Origin: JAKVBH01 sp049800955
GTDB taxonomy: Bacteria; Pseudomonadota; Alphaproteobacteria; Rhodobacterales; Rhodobacteraceae
Assembly (NCBI RefSeq): GCF_049800955.1
Contig: NZ_JBNAGA010000001.1
Span: 1,922,001 to 1,986,000, forward strand
Length of the DNA stretch: 64,000 nt
Reading direction: 5' to 3'
In this document: in pieces, positions 45,629 to 54,895 of the stretch
Numbering within the stretch: position 1 is the first letter of the stretch
Layout: every line of letters starts with the position of its first letter
Notes under the pieces: generated by a model
What the model was told of the DNA's origin: nothing
Databases searched by the model: none
The model's input: only the letters and a program-made list of their open reading frames with translations
Program-made: the position numbers and the translations under genes

Positions 45629-46455
45629 AGCGCCAGCGCGATCCAGATCACCGGGAAGGTCACGCTGTACCAAAAGCCCAGAGACTCTCCGAGCACGGCG
45701 ACGGCGCACAGGAATTGCAATGTCGGATTGAGATATTGCAGGAGGCCCACCGTAGCGAGCCGGATGCGTTTCGTCGCTGCGGAAAATAGCACGAGGGGCA
45801 GCGCGGTTAGCGGTCCTGACAGGATCAAAAGCCCCAGATCACGCCACGAAATAGACGCGCCGTATCCCTCGGGGCTGTCCCACAACAGCACGAGCGCCAA
45901 GGGCAATGAGACGACAACTTCTGCCGTAACCGATACCACCGGCCCCGCCTGAATGCGCTTTTTCAACAGCCCATAGAGCCCGAAGGTCACGGCGAGGATG
46001 AGCGATATCCACGGCGGGACGCCAAGCCCAAGTGTGAGCACAAGAACCGCCAGCGCGGCCAAGGCAACAGAGACCCATTGCAACCGCCCCAAACGCTCGC
46101 CAAAAAGCGCCGCCCCGAACACGACGCTCACCAGAGGGAAGATGAAATAGCCAAGTGACGCCTCTGTCACCCGCCCGGCCCCGATTGACCAAACGAAGGT
46201 ATACCAATTGGCCCAGATACAGGCCGCAGCGAGCATCACCCAGCCAATGCTGCGCCATGCCAGCAGTGGCACCAAAGCGCGCAACCGCCCCTGCGCGCCC
46301 AAAAGCAGCATGAAGAACACAAGGGACCAGACCACACGATGCGCGAGGACATCCTGCGGCGGAATATGTTGGAGCAAAGCATAGTAGAGTGGCGAGAGCC
46401 CCCAGACGAGGCACGTGCCGACCATCATCAGCACACCAACCGTTTCGCGTCGCAT
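45523..46455 (-). CDS. rarD: RarD-type EamA transporter
   Basis: 310 residues, ten hydrophobic segments in two EamA repeats; the start GTCLVWGLSPLYYALLQHIP and WANWYTFVWSIGAGRVTEAS are typical of RarD. Substrate is not known for most of this family. Its 3' end overlaps the LOG gene by 106 bases on the other strand, so the two mRNAs would be complementary there. Confidence 0.88.
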   Translation of the reverse strand: MRRETVGVLMMVGTCLVWGLSPLYYALLQHIPPQDVLAHRVVWSLVFFMLLLGAQGRLRALVPLLAWRSIGWVMLAAACIWANWYTFVWSIGAGRVTEASLGYFIFPLVSVVFGAALFGERLGRLQWVSVALAALAVLVLTLGLGVPPWISLILAVTFGLYGLLKKRIQAGPVVSVTAEVVVSLPLALVLLWDSPEGYGASISWRDLGLLILSGPLTALPLVLFSAATKRIRLATVGLLQYLNPTLQFLCAVAVLGESLGFWYSVTFPVIWIALALYSVAAFAAERNRSMASSTLAATDHSPRSDASAKP

Positions 46456-46517
46456 CCCCGTCCCCTTTGCCTGCCGCAGCCTTGCGCTGCCATGCGCCGG
46501 GATGCAAGGTACTTCTC

Positions 46518-47021
46518 ATGACCAAGTCAGACAGCCCCAAGACCCCGCCTCCGGATCGCTTGACGCAGGAATTGGGCGTCCTGCTGCGCCGCGAAACGGA
46601 AGCTCGCATTCTGGCACCTGTAATATCTGCGCTGGCCGACCGCTTTGGCGCTGAGGTTCTCGATGTGGTGCGCGAAACGATCATCGACATCGCGCGTGAC
46701 CAAGGGGCTGCGCTGGCCAAGGAACACGGCGCCGACAGCAGCGCTTTCCAGGATACGCTTCAATACTGGACTGCCAACAACGCCTTGGAAATTGAGGTTC
46801 TTCGCGATGATGGCAGACATCTGGACTTCAACGTGACGCGATGTCGATATGCCGAGATGTATCGCAGTCTGGGCATCGAGGATCTGGGCGCGATCTTGAG
46901 TTGCAACCGCGACGGCGCACTGATTGAGGGGTTCAATCCAGACGCAAAATTCGAACGCGCCCAAACCATTCTGGCGGGCGCGTCCTGTTGTACGTTTCGC
47001 TACGATTTTGGCGACAGCTGA
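46518..47021 (+). CDS. L-2-amino-thiazoline-4-carboxylic acid hydrolase family protein
   Basis: 167 residues. It resembles the ATC hydrolase family (PF14196), including the C-terminal DFNVTRCRYAEMYRSLGIEDLG block and the cysteine pair SCCTFRYDF. The founding enzyme opens the thiazoline ring in cysteine formation, but many members are uncharacterised. ATG 46518 is in frame with a longer opening that overlaps rarD and looks non-coding. Confidence 0.75.
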   Translation: MTKSDSPKTPPPDRLTQELGVLLRRETEARILAPVISALADRFGAEVLDVVRETIIDIARDQGAALAKEHGADSSAFQDTLQYWTANNALEIEVLRDDGRHLDFNVTRCRYAEMYRSLGIEDLGAILSCNRDGALIEGFNPDAKFERAQTILAGASCCTFRYDFGDS

Positions 47022-47051
47022 CGGCTAACGTCCTGACAGCTCCGCCCCGCG

Positions 47052-47504
47052 TTACGCCAGGGCGTCAATCTCTTTGATCAATGCAGCACAGCTGTCCGCA
47101 CAGGCTTTGCACTCGGCATGGTCTTCCGCGTGTTTCAAGCATTCCGTCTCACATGCTTTGACCACCATGCGCGCCGCCGATGCCATGTGGCCCAGATGCG
47201 GTGAGGCAGATGAAGCCAGCGCTTTGAGGGCAGCTGCGGTCGGCACCAGATCTGTCACGGATGTGAGGCAATCAATGATCGACGTGTCGCCCGCCTTGAT
47301 CAACACGATGCAATGGGCCTGACAGGCCACAGCTTTCGCACCGCAATCCGCACTCGCAACGGCGAGGCTCGCATGCTTGCCATGCGCGGAGTGGTCGTGG
47401 CCACTATGATCATGGCCGCCGTGATCCATCGTGTCAGAGGCGCGCAGCGCGGTCGCCGCCGTTGCAGCCCCTGCTGCCAAACCAAAAAGATGCCTTCTGT
47501 TCAT
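47052..47504 (-). CDS. Tat-exported four-helix copper-binding protein (DUF326/Csp-like)
   Basis: 150 residues. The N terminus MNRRHLFGLAAGAATAA has a twin-arginine and hydrophobic stretch, so it is likely exported folded. A His-rich segment (DHGGHDHSGHDHSAHGKH) precedes a helical bundle with nine cysteines spaced along the helices (for example ADCGAKAVACQAHC and CETECLKHAEDHAECKACADSC). This matches copper storage proteins, which bind many Cu(I) ions inside the bundle. It is alone on its strand here. Confidence 0.85.
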   Translation of the reverse strand: MNRRHLFGLAAGAATAATALRASDTMDHGGHDHSGHDHSAHGKHASLAVASADCGAKAVACQAHCIVLIKAGDTSIIDCLTSVTDLVPTAAALKALASSASPHLGHMASAARMVVKACETECLKHAEDHAECKACADSCAALIKEIDALA

Positions 47505-47591
47505 ATTCTGTCTCCCGAAAGGTCCCAATAGAGTTCAGAGGTATGGCGACAGAGTGTCAAAACAAGCTATCCCTTTGTTTCGAATGAATAA

Positions 47592-47605
47592 TTGAGATTT
47601 CTCAA
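47592..47605 (+). promoter_or_regulatory. TTGAG-N4-CTCAA dyad before the amidinotransferase gene
   Basis: Perfect 5-bp inverted repeat with 4-base spacer, shaped like a Crp/Fnr-family site but with G/C at the inner positions. It lies 132 bases before the gene start. Weak evidence by itself. Confidence 0.3.
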
Positions 47606-47736
47606 ATTCCAGAGCGCAGCAATCCCCAAGCACCCGTCGCCTTGCTTGCACCCCTGCGGCTGTTCCCCTCTTGTCGTGCGCCGACAAATCTCCTAGGCCC
47701 CGCTGGAAGACAGACGATGCTCGAGGGGAGACAGAC

Positions 47737-48849
47737 ATGCCGAAAACAATCGTCAACAGCTGGAACGAATGGGACCCGCTCAAACATGTGATCGTGGGCC
47801 GCGCGGATGATTGCCACATCCCGCCCGAAGAGCCCGCGCTGGATGCGAAAGTCCCCGAAGACAGCGATATGCGCGGCCAATGGGGCCGTCGTCCGCAGGA
47901 GACGATTGACCGGGCCAATGAGCTCTTGGACAATTTCGCGGCACAGCTCGAGGCCCGTGGCGTGCGCGTGGATCGGCCCACCTCCATTGATCATTCCCAA
48001 CCTGTGACAACGCCTGATTTCCACACAGACAGCCAGTTCGGCTGCATGCCGCCCCGCGATGTGCTGCTGACAGTGGGCTCGGAAATTCTTGAGGCGACGA
48101 TGTCTTACCGGTGCCGCTGGTTTGAATATCTCAACTACCGACCCCTGTTGCAGCGCTACTGGGAAGAGGACCCCAACTTCCGCCATGAGGCTGCGCCCAA
48201 GCCGCGCCTGACGGATGCGGATTACCATCCCGACTACCTCTCCGAGAAGATCGGCGATGCCAAGCGGCTGGAATGGGCGGCAGAAAAGTTCTTCGTCACG
48301 ACGGAGGAAGAGCCGCTTTTTGACGCCGCCGACGTGCTGCGCTTTGGCCGCGACCTCGTCGTGCAACACGGGTTCACGACGAACCTCAAAGGCATCGAAT
48401 GGCTGCGCCGCCACTTCCCCGATCACCGGGTCCATACCGTGAACTTCCCCGGCGACCCCTACCCGATCCACATCGACGCGACCTTCACGCCCCTGCGCCC
48501 CGGCCTCATCCTGAACAATCCCCAGCGCCGCCTGCCTGACGATCAGCGCAAGATGTTCAACGACAACGACTGGGAGATCGTGGACGCGGCTCAACCCGCG
48601 CACAATACGCCGCCGCCGCTGTGTTATTCCTCCACTTGGCTTTCGATGAACGTGCTGGTGCTCGATCCCAAGACGGTCTGCGTCGAGAAATCCGAGGTCT
48701 ATCAGGCCGAACAGATGGACAAGCTCGGCATGGAGGTCGTCGAGGTCGACCTGCGCGACGCCTACGCCTTCGGCGGCGGGCTTCATTGCTGCACGGCGGA
48801 TGTCTATCGCGAGGGTGGCTGCGAGGATTACTTCCCCACGCAATCCTGA
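47737..48849 (+). CDS. Amidinotransferase (arginine:glycine amidinotransferase-like)
   Basis: 370 residues of the pentein fold: NSWNEWDPLKHVIVGRADD at the start, the PIHIDATFTPLRPG block with the catalytic His and nearby Asp, and the nucleophilic Cys in FGGGLHCCTADVYREGG. It moves an amidino group from arginine to an amine; glycine would give guanidinoacetate, scyllo-inosamine is another known acceptor. AGGGGAG selects ATG 47737. No streptomycin-type or creatine-related genes are nearby, so the acceptor is open. Confidence 0.87.
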   Translation: MPKTIVNSWNEWDPLKHVIVGRADDCHIPPEEPALDAKVPEDSDMRGQWGRRPQETIDRANELLDNFAAQLEARGVRVDRPTSIDHSQPVTTPDFHTDSQFGCMPPRDVLLTVGSEILEATMSYRCRWFEYLNYRPLLQRYWEEDPNFRHEAAPKPRLTDADYHPDYLSEKIGDAKRLEWAAEKFFVTTEEEPLFDAADVLRFGRDLVVQHGFTTNLKGIEWLRRHFPDHRVHTVNFPGDPYPIHIDATFTPLRPGLILNNPQRRLPDDQRKMFNDNDWEIVDAAQPAHNTPPPLCYSSTWLSMNVLVLDPKTVCVEKSEVYQAEQMDKLGMEVVEVDLRDAYAFGGGLHCCTADVYREGGCEDYFPTQS

Positions 48850-49240
48850 ACACGACGGGAGCGACGCCCCTGCACGGGAGGCGTTGTTCCCACCCAGATC
48901 CCTTCCATCACTGTCTGCGTCGCATCGGTGCGACAAGGCTCCTGCACCCCACATCGAATGCCGCGTCAAGCCGCTTTGCGAGACAAAGCGTGCGTTCGCT
49001 GCGGTTGCGCAAGCAACCGTCTGGGGCGCGGAATGCACCTTTCGGTTTGGATTGCATGCAATTTACCCACTTTCGATAGGACAGCCCCTCAATCCATCGA
49101 CCCTCGGAACAAGCAAAAGCTCTCTTTCTTTCATTTCCATGTCGACCATCAAGAAATGGTCGTTCTCTGTAGTCCCAGAACAGACTTTGGCCATTTTGCC
49201 AGGTGCCTTGGGTTTGCTCCGCGGCTTGAGACACGGGACC
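48850..49240. other. 391-bp convergent gap with three hairpins
   Basis: No credible gene. Three perfect or near-perfect stems are visible: GGGAGCGACGCC with GGCGTTGTTCCC (48857-48891, two G-U pairs on the plus-strand RNA), CGCTTTG-CGAGA-CAAAGCG (48972-48990), and CGGTTGC-GCAA-GCAACCG (49002-49019, GNRA-type loop). None has a T run. The right half (49080-49240) shows nothing I can name. Confidence 0.5.
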
Positions 49241-50950
49241 TCAGCTGAGTTCCTCCCAGGCATCGTATTGCGATAGAAACACCTCACCGCCCATATCCTC
49301 CAGAAAATGCGAGCGTTTCAACCGGTCCATCACAGGGCCTTTCACCTCTGACAGATGCAGGCGCACGCCCATGTCCTTGAGCCGCAGATTGATCGCCTCA
49401 AGGCTTTCCAGCGCCGAGTAATCCACGTCATTCACGGCCGAGCACATCAAGACCACGTCGCGCACCGCACAGCCGTCGGTCACACGTTGCTGGATAAGAT
49501 CCTCCAGGAAGCGGGCGTTCACGAAATACAGGCTTTCATCGACGCGCAATGTCACAAGCGATGGTGTCGTTTCGACTGCATGGCGATGGATGTTGCGGAA
49601 GTGTTGAGTGCCCGGGACAAGACCGACTTCAGCCACGTGTGGCCGAGACGTTTTGTAAAGATGCAGAAGGACGGAAACGATCACACCGCTCGCCACACCA
49701 ACCTCTACACCCATACCAAGCGTCAGAAGGATCGTGGCAGCTACAGCGATGAAGTCGGCACGAGAATAACCCCATGTTTTCTTCAGGATCGACAGATCCA
49801 CGAGTGAAAGAACAGCGACGATAATGGTCGCCGCCAAGGTCGCATTGGGCAGAAAGAACACCAGCGGCGTCAGCGCCACGGCGGCGACGGCCAAGCCAAT
49901 CGCTGTGTAAATGCCTGCTGCCGGCGTCTCGGCGCCCGCGTCGAAGTTCACGACGGAGCGCGAGAACCCGCCTGTCACGGGAAACCCACCGGTAAAGGCA
50001 GCCCCGAGGTTGGCAGCGCCCAAGCCAATGAGTTCCTGATCGGGGTCAATGCGTTGACGTTTCTTCGCAGCAAGTGTCTGCGCCACCGAGACACTTTCGA
50101 CAAAGCCGATGATGGAGATCAGGATAGCCGGGATCAACAATGTGCCAACGAGATCGCCGGACAGGCCCGGCATTGTGAGCGGTGGGAGGCTTTGCGGCAC
50201 ATCGCCAACAGTCTTCACACCCTGTTCGGCCAGCCCGAACCCCCACACGGCAAGCGTTGTTCCCACGACCGCGAAGACCGGGCCGCCTTTGGACAGAAGA
50301 TCGGTGAGCACTGGTCCTGTGCCAAGCCGTTTCAACAGCGGTTTGAGATTACCCCGGACCCAAAACAGAAAGCCCGCGGCACTCACCCCAATGATCACTG
50401 TGATCCAGTTGATCTCGTTCAAATGCGCAAAGATCGACATCATCATTTCGGGGAGCGTATGGCCGTGGGCAGAAACCCCAAGGATATGCTTGAGCTGACT
50501 CGTGGCGATCAAAATACCCGAAGCGGTGATAAATCCCGCAACCACCGGATGGCTCAGGAAATTGGCAAGAAACCCAAGGCGCAACACGCCCAACAGAACC
50601 AGAAAGCCCCCCGACAGGAATGCCAACGTTAGCGCGGCGACGGCATAGCCCGTCGTGCCCTGCTCGGCCACTTGGCCAATGGCAGACGCCGTCAACAATG
50701 ACACAACAGCCACTGGTCCCACGGCCAGCGCCCGCGACGTGCCAAAGATCGCATAGAGGATGATCGGCGCAATGGAGGCATAGATGCCCGCTTCGGGCGG
50801 CAAACCCGCGAGCAGCGCATAGGCCAGCGATTGCGGGATCAGCATGATCGTAACGATCACCGCCGCGATCATGTCATTCGACAAGGCCTTGCGGTCGTAC
50901 TGACGACCCCAGTCAAAAATTGGAATGAACCGGCGCAAGGAATGGGACAT
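49241..50950 (-). CDS. SulP family anion transporter with STAS domain
   Basis: 569 residues. The N-terminal membrane domain has the family start SNDMIAAVIVTIMLIPQSLAYA and GPVAVVSLLTASAIG, 10-14 helices; the C-terminal STAS domain spans about 440-560 (RVDESLYFVNARFLEDLIQ). SulP proteins move sulfate, bicarbonate or dicarboxylates; the neighbouring sulfur-oxidation genes favour sulfate or sulfite. The start codon is preceded directly by eight C on the coding strand and has only a poor ribosome site. Confidence 0.92.
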   Translation of the reverse strand: MSHSLRRFIPIFDWGRQYDRKALSNDMIAAVIVTIMLIPQSLAYALLAGLPPEAGIYASIAPIILYAIFGTSRALAVGPVAVVSLLTASAIGQVAEQGTTGYAVAALTLAFLSGGFLVLLGVLRLGFLANFLSHPVVAGFITASGILIATSQLKHILGVSAHGHTLPEMMMSIFAHLNEINWITVIIGVSAAGFLFWVRGNLKPLLKRLGTGPVLTDLLSKGGPVFAVVGTTLAVWGFGLAEQGVKTVGDVPQSLPPLTMPGLSGDLVGTLLIPAILISIIGFVESVSVAQTLAAKKRQRIDPDQELIGLGAANLGAAFTGGFPVTGGFSRSVVNFDAGAETPAAGIYTAIGLAVAAVALTPLVFFLPNATLAATIIVAVLSLVDLSILKKTWGYSRADFIAVAATILLTLGMGVEVGVASGVIVSVLLHLYKTSRPHVAEVGLVPGTQHFRNIHRHAVETTPSLVTLRVDESLYFVNARFLEDLIQQRVTDGCAVRDVVLMCSAVNDVDYSALESLEAINLRLKDMGVRLHLSEVKGPVMDRLKRSHFLEDMGGEVFLSQYDAWEELS

Positions 50951-51062
50951 GGGGGGGGTCCGTCAACCAAGAGCGCAATCCGAAAAGCGGTTTTCGGAAC
51001 AAATTACGCATCAAAACAAAAGTTGGAGCAGCGGCACGTTTTAGATTTCCTGGCCGCGGCTA

Positions 51063-51103
51063 TAAAGACGGACGGCCTCTTCTGTTCGCACAAGAGACCG
51101 TCC
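51063..51103 (-). terminator. Terminator of the sulfur-oxidation operon
   Basis: On the minus strand, GGACGGTCTCTT pairs with AAGAGGCCGTCC (one G-U) across a 10-base loop, then GTCTTTAT. It lies about 50 bases after the SQR stop. Confidence 0.8.
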
Positions 51104-51152
51104 GCCACTCATCGCGCAAGAAGCGAGGGTTGCGCGACGTCCTGATCGCGCC

Positions 51153-52832
51153 TTATTCGGCTGCGACCTTGATCTTTTCAGGCTTGGCCATCCACTCCTT
51201 ACCCTTCAGCATGGCCTTCCAGTAGATCGGGGGCAGCATGGTCTCTTTCAGGAACCACGCCGCTCGGCTGGGTTTGGTGCCATCGAGCAGGAAGGACGGG
51301 AAGCTGGGCTTGAGAACCCCACCGTAGCCAAACTCGGCCAGCACGATCTTGCCGCGCTCCACCGTGAGCGGGCAGGATCCATAGCCGTCATAAGCGGATG
51401 TGGGCGAGCGACCTGCGATATCGGCAACGATATTGTCCGCCACAGTGGGTGCCTGTTTGCGCGCCGCAGCTGCCGTCTTGGCGTTTGGCGCGTTCATGAC
51501 ATCCCCAAGAGACCAGACATTGTCGAAGGTCTTGTGCCGCAGCGTCGCCTGATCCACACCGACCCAACCTGCCGCATCTGCCAGTGGAGAGACGCGGATG
51601 AAGTCTGGGGCCACCTGCGGCGGGCAGACATGCATCATGTCGAACGCGACCGTGACCTCGGCCGGATCCGTGTCCGGCCTGGCGACCTTGAAGGTTGCAG
51701 TCTTGGCCGCGCCATCAACGGCTGTCAGGTTGTGAAAAAAGTTCAGCGTCGCGTCATACTTTTCGACATATGTCTCAAGCGCTGGAACGTAGTCCTTCAC
51801 GCCAAACAGCACACCGCCTGCGTTCATGAACTGAATGTTGATGTCTTTCAGGCGACCATTGCGGTGCCAGGCATCACCAGACAGATACATTGCCTTTTGG
51901 GGCGCTCCGGCACATTTGATGGGCATCGGCGGCTGGGTGAAGAGGGCGCGGCCCTCTTTCAGATCTTTCACCAACTGCCAAGTGTAAGGTGCGAGATCAT
52001 AACGGTAGTTTGAGGTCACGCCATTTCGGCCCAGCGTTTCTTCCAGGCCTTCGACAGCATCCCAATCAAGCTTGAGACCCGGGCAGACCACCAACCGATC
52101 ATATTTCACGACGCGGCAGCCATCGAGGATGACGGCGTTGTTCTGCGGCTCAAATGCGGCCACCGCTGATTTGATCCAGTGCACGCCTTGAGGAATGAGG
52201 GAGCCCATTGTCTTGGCTGTTTGCTGCGCATCAAAGATGCCGCCGCCGACCATGGTCCAGCCGGGCTGGTAATAGTGAATGTCCGCCGGGTCGATCACAG
52301 CGATCTTAAGACCCGGTTTGCGCGATTTCAGGCTCGCCGCGACAGAAATCCCCCCTGCCCCGGCCCCGACAATAACGACCTCGAAATGCGCATCACCTGT
52401 ATCAGTTGGTGTCTTGCCGCCATTGGCAATCCGCCGCGCGACACCGTTCATGTCGTAGCCAGCGGCCTTGGTTGCGGCGAGGATCTCGGGCATGGGGCGC
52501 TTCTTGGATTCGTGGAAAGACCACAGAGTGGCAGAACGCGTTCCCGTCCGGCAATAGGCGAGCACCGGGCGCTGGATCTCATTTAAAGCCGCCCCAAAAG
52601 CCGCGACATCTTCATCGCGCACCATACCGGATTGGACCGGCACATAGCGCGCCTCAATTCCTGCCGTCTTGGCAGCTGCCTCGATTTCTTCAAATGAGGG
52701 CTGGTCCGCGCCTTCACCGTCGGGGCGGTTGCAGATGATGGCACGGAAGCCTTGCGCCGCGATTTCGCCCATGTCTTCGGCCGTGATTTGCGGGCTGACC
52801 GAAACCTTGTCGGTGATTTTCTTCATGTCCAT
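51153..52832 (-). CDS. DUF442 phosphatase/rhodanese-like domain fused to sulfide:quinone oxidoreductase
   Basis: 559 residues. Residues 1-140 form the TIGR01244/DUF442 domain with the active loop YCRTGTRSATLW. Residues 148-559 form a flavoprotein with FAD motif VVIVGAGAGGISVAASL, two likely redox cysteines in VVCPGLKLDW and PIKCAGAPQKAMYLSG, and the second FAD site WSLGDVMNAPNAKTAAA. It oxidises sulfide to persulfide and feeds electrons to the quinone pool; the fused domain may handle the persulfide. First gene downstream of the dioxygenase, 23 bases apart. Confidence 0.92.
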   Translation of the reverse strand: MDMKKITDKVSVSPQITAEDMGEIAAQGFRAIICNRPDGEGADQPSFEEIEAAAKTAGIEARYVPVQSGMVRDEDVAAFGAALNEIQRPVLAYCRTGTRSATLWSFHESKKRPMPEILAATKAAGYDMNGVARRIANGGKTPTDTGDAHFEVVIVGAGAGGISVAASLKSRKPGLKIAVIDPADIHYYQPGWTMVGGGIFDAQQTAKTMGSLIPQGVHWIKSAVAAFEPQNNAVILDGCRVVKYDRLVVCPGLKLDWDAVEGLEETLGRNGVTSNYRYDLAPYTWQLVKDLKEGRALFTQPPMPIKCAGAPQKAMYLSGDAWHRNGRLKDINIQFMNAGGVLFGVKDYVPALETYVEKYDATLNFFHNLTAVDGAAKTATFKVARPDTDPAEVTVAFDMMHVCPPQVAPDFIRVSPLADAAGWVGVDQATLRHKTFDNVWSLGDVMNAPNAKTAAAARKQAPTVADNIVADIAGRSPTSAYDGYGSCPLTVERGKIVLAEFGYGGVLKPSFPSFLLDGTKPSRAAWFLKETMLPPIYWKAMLKGKEWMAKPEKIKVAAE

Positions 52833-52855
52833 GTGGGTCCCTCGTCCGGATGTGT

Positions 52856-53740
52856 TTACAGGCCGTTGATCGGTACTTTGAGCATCGGGTTGCCGTCCTT
52901 GTCGGTCGGGACTTCGCCTGCGCGCATGTTCACTTGCAGGGACGGAATGATGAGCTTGGGCATATCCAGCTGCGCATCACGCTCGGTGCGGAACTTGACG
53001 AAGTCTTCCTTGGTTTTGCCCGCGCCGACATGGATGTTGTCGGCCTTTTGCTCGGCAACGGTCGTCTCCCATGCAATTGCGCGCCCGTTCGGGCCGTAGT
53101 CATGACACATGAACAGCCGTGTCTGATCAGGCAGGGCCAGCACCTTCTGGATGCTGTCATAAAGCTCTTCGGCAGAGCCGCCGGGAAAGTCGCAGCGCGC
53201 GGAGCCTCCGTCGGGCATGAAGAGCGTATCGCCGACAAACGCCGCATCGCCCATGACGTGCACCATGCAGGCCGGGGTATGGCCGGGCGTGTAGATGGCA
53301 AAGCACTGCATGTCGCCGACCATATAGGTGTCGCCATCCTCGAAGAGCGCGTCGAATTGCGAGCCGTCCCGCTCGAACTCGGTGCCTTCGTTGAACACTT
53401 TGCCGAATGTTTCCTGCACGACAGTGATCTTTGATCCCACGCCGATCTTCCCACCCAGCTTTTGCTGGATATAGGGCGCCGCACTCAAGTGGTCGGCATG
53501 GACGTGCGTTTCGATGATCCACTCCAGCTTGAGACCTTGCGTCTCGATCTGGCGGATCAGCTCATCAGCATGATCAAAGGTGATGCGACCGGCGGCGTAG
53601 TCGATATCCATCACGGTATCGACGAGCGCGCAGCTATTGGATGCGGGGTCCTTGACGATATAGGTGATGGTGTTCGTCGCCTCGTCAAAGAAGGCCTGAA
53701 CGTCGGGTTTCACGGTGATGTCGACAGGATAGTGTGTCAT
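52856..53740 (-). CDS. Persulfide dioxygenase-type metallo-beta-lactamase (Blh/ETHE1-like)
   Basis: 294 residues. The metal motif THVHADHLSAA (about residues 77-87), the later His in YTPGHTPACMVHV and FVGDTLFMPDGGSARCDFPGG match ETHE1-like dioxygenases using one iron. It would oxidise glutathione persulfide to sulfite. Strong GAGGAGGAG ribosome site. It precedes the SQR fusion gene, the arrangement seen in BigR-controlled operons. Confidence 0.92.
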   Translation of the reverse strand: MTHYPVDITVKPDVQAFFDEATNTITYIVKDPASNSCALVDTVMDIDYAAGRITFDHADELIRQIETQGLKLEWIIETHVHADHLSAAPYIQQKLGGKIGVGSKITVVQETFGKVFNEGTEFERDGSQFDALFEDGDTYMVGDMQCFAIYTPGHTPACMVHVMGDAAFVGDTLFMPDGGSARCDFPGGSAEELYDSIQKVLALPDQTRLFMCHDYGPNGRAIAWETTVAEQKADNIHVGAGKTKEDFVKFRTERDAQLDMPKLIIPSLQVNMRAGEVPTDKDGNPMLKVPINGL

Positions 53741-53753
53741 ATGCCTCTCCTCC

Positions 53754-54191
53754 TCAAGACGCCGGCTGCGCCTTTGGTGCTCCGATGGATTGAACGAATT
53801 TGGCCAGGAAAATTCCCGCGATCAGCGCGCCCGTGAAGGCAAAGACTTCCCAGCGGCCCGTCCCAAGTGCAGGCAGCGCGCCGCCCGGGCAGAAGCCCGC
53901 GATGCCCCAGCCGATGCCAAAGACAGCAGAGCCGCCGATCAGGCGTGCGTCAATCCGGCGATGGGCAGGAAGGTTGAAGCCATCTTCAAACACGGGCGCA
54001 GACCGGCCGAAAACGATCTTGTAGCCGATAAAGGTGGTGACCAGCGCGCCTCCCATGACGAAGATCAGCGATGGATCCCAGGCCCCTGCAATGTCGAAGA
54101 AATTGAGCACTTTGGCAGGGTTCGCCATGCCGGAGATCGCAATCCCTACGCCAAAAATGAGGCCGATCAGATATATTGAAAGAAGACGCAT
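53754..54191 (-). CDS. YeeE/YedE-type sulfur transporter, second half (DUF6691)
   Basis: 145 residues, four hydrophobic helices. It has the cysteine motif WGIAGFCPGGALPALGTG expected to pass thiosulfate or sulfane sulfur through the pore. Single YeeE proteins hold both halves; here they are two genes 3 bases apart, as in the PmpA/PmpB arrangement. Confidence 0.88.
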   Translation of the reverse strand: MRLLSIYLIGLIFGVGIAISGMANPAKVLNFFDIAGAWDPSLIFVMGGALVTTFIGYKIVFGRSAPVFEDGFNLPAHRRIDARLIGGSAVFGIGWGIAGFCPGGALPALGTGRWEVFAFTGALIAGIFLAKFVQSIGAPKAQPAS

Positions 54192-54194
54192 GCT

Positions 54195-54635
54195 CTAGCC
54201 TCCAAACACATGACGCACGAGGTAAACTGTCAGCCCGGTGAAGATCATGAATGTCACTGTGGCCACAATGGAGCGCGGTGAGAGCCGCGCCATCCCGCAG
54301 ACACCATGGCCGGACGTACAACCAGAACCGTAGGTCACGCCGACCCCGACGATCAGACCTCCAACAATCAGCGCGACCGTAGAAATCGGCACTTCGACTG
54401 CGGGCATGTCTCCCGAGATCAACCAGACAAGCGCGGGGCCACTGACCATGCCAGCAAGCAGAGCAGCGCGCCATGCGAAGTCGTCGGATGAGGCCGGTTG
54501 AAACAGACCGGCCAGGACGCCCGTTGCACCCATCACACGACCCAGTGTCAGCATCAAAAGCGTCGAGGCAATGCCAATCAGAACGCCCCCCGTGAGGGAG
54601 GCGATCGGTGTGAACGCCGTCTCAATCATCAGCAT
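54195..54635 (-). CDS. YeeE/YedE-type sulfur transporter, first half
   Basis: 146 residues, about four helices, with the paired motif YGSGCTSGHGVCGMARLSPRS that carries the transport cysteines. ATG 54635 overlaps the stop of the DUF2892 gene by 7 bases; a second in-frame ATG is at 54629. It would work as a pair with the 53754-54191 product. Confidence 0.88.
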   Translation of the reverse strand: MLMIETAFTPIASLTGGVLIGIASTLLMLTLGRVMGATGVLAGLFQPASSDDFAWRAALLAGMVSGPALVWLISGDMPAVEVPISTVALIVGGLIVGVGVTYGSGCTSGHGVCGMARLSPRSIVATVTFMIFTGLTVYLVRHVFGG

Positions 54636-54838
54636 GCCTTACACGTCTTCAGGCCAATGATGCTGTAGAGCGGGCAGTTGCTGACAAAGGCCGTCAGCGT
54701 GAAAACGCCTGCGACGATCAGGGCCAGCCAGAAAAGGATACCTGCGCCCAATACACTGGTGCCAAGGGCCAGAACCAGCAGCGCCGCGGCAATCGCGAGG
54801 CGTCCGCCTCGATCAAATTTTCCCATATTGGTGGTCAT
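54629..54838 (-). CDS. DUF2892 small membrane protein
   Basis: 69 residues with two hydrophobic helices (AIAAALLVLALGTSVLGAG and ILFWLALIVAGVFTLTAFV) and the C-terminal cysteine pair SNCPLYSIIGLKTCKAC. This domain is often joined to rhodanese (YgaP) or sits in sulfur operons. An AAGGAG site precedes ATG 54838. It is the first gene of the persulfide-oxidation operon. Confidence 0.85.
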   Translation of the reverse strand: MTTNMGKFDRGGRLAIAAALLVLALGTSVLGAGILFWLALIVAGVFTLTAFVSNCPLYSIIGLKTCKAC

Positions 54839-54895
54839 GTTTCACTCCTTTGCGAATCTCTGTGGGAGATATCGCACAGGGTGCGCCGACGCTTC

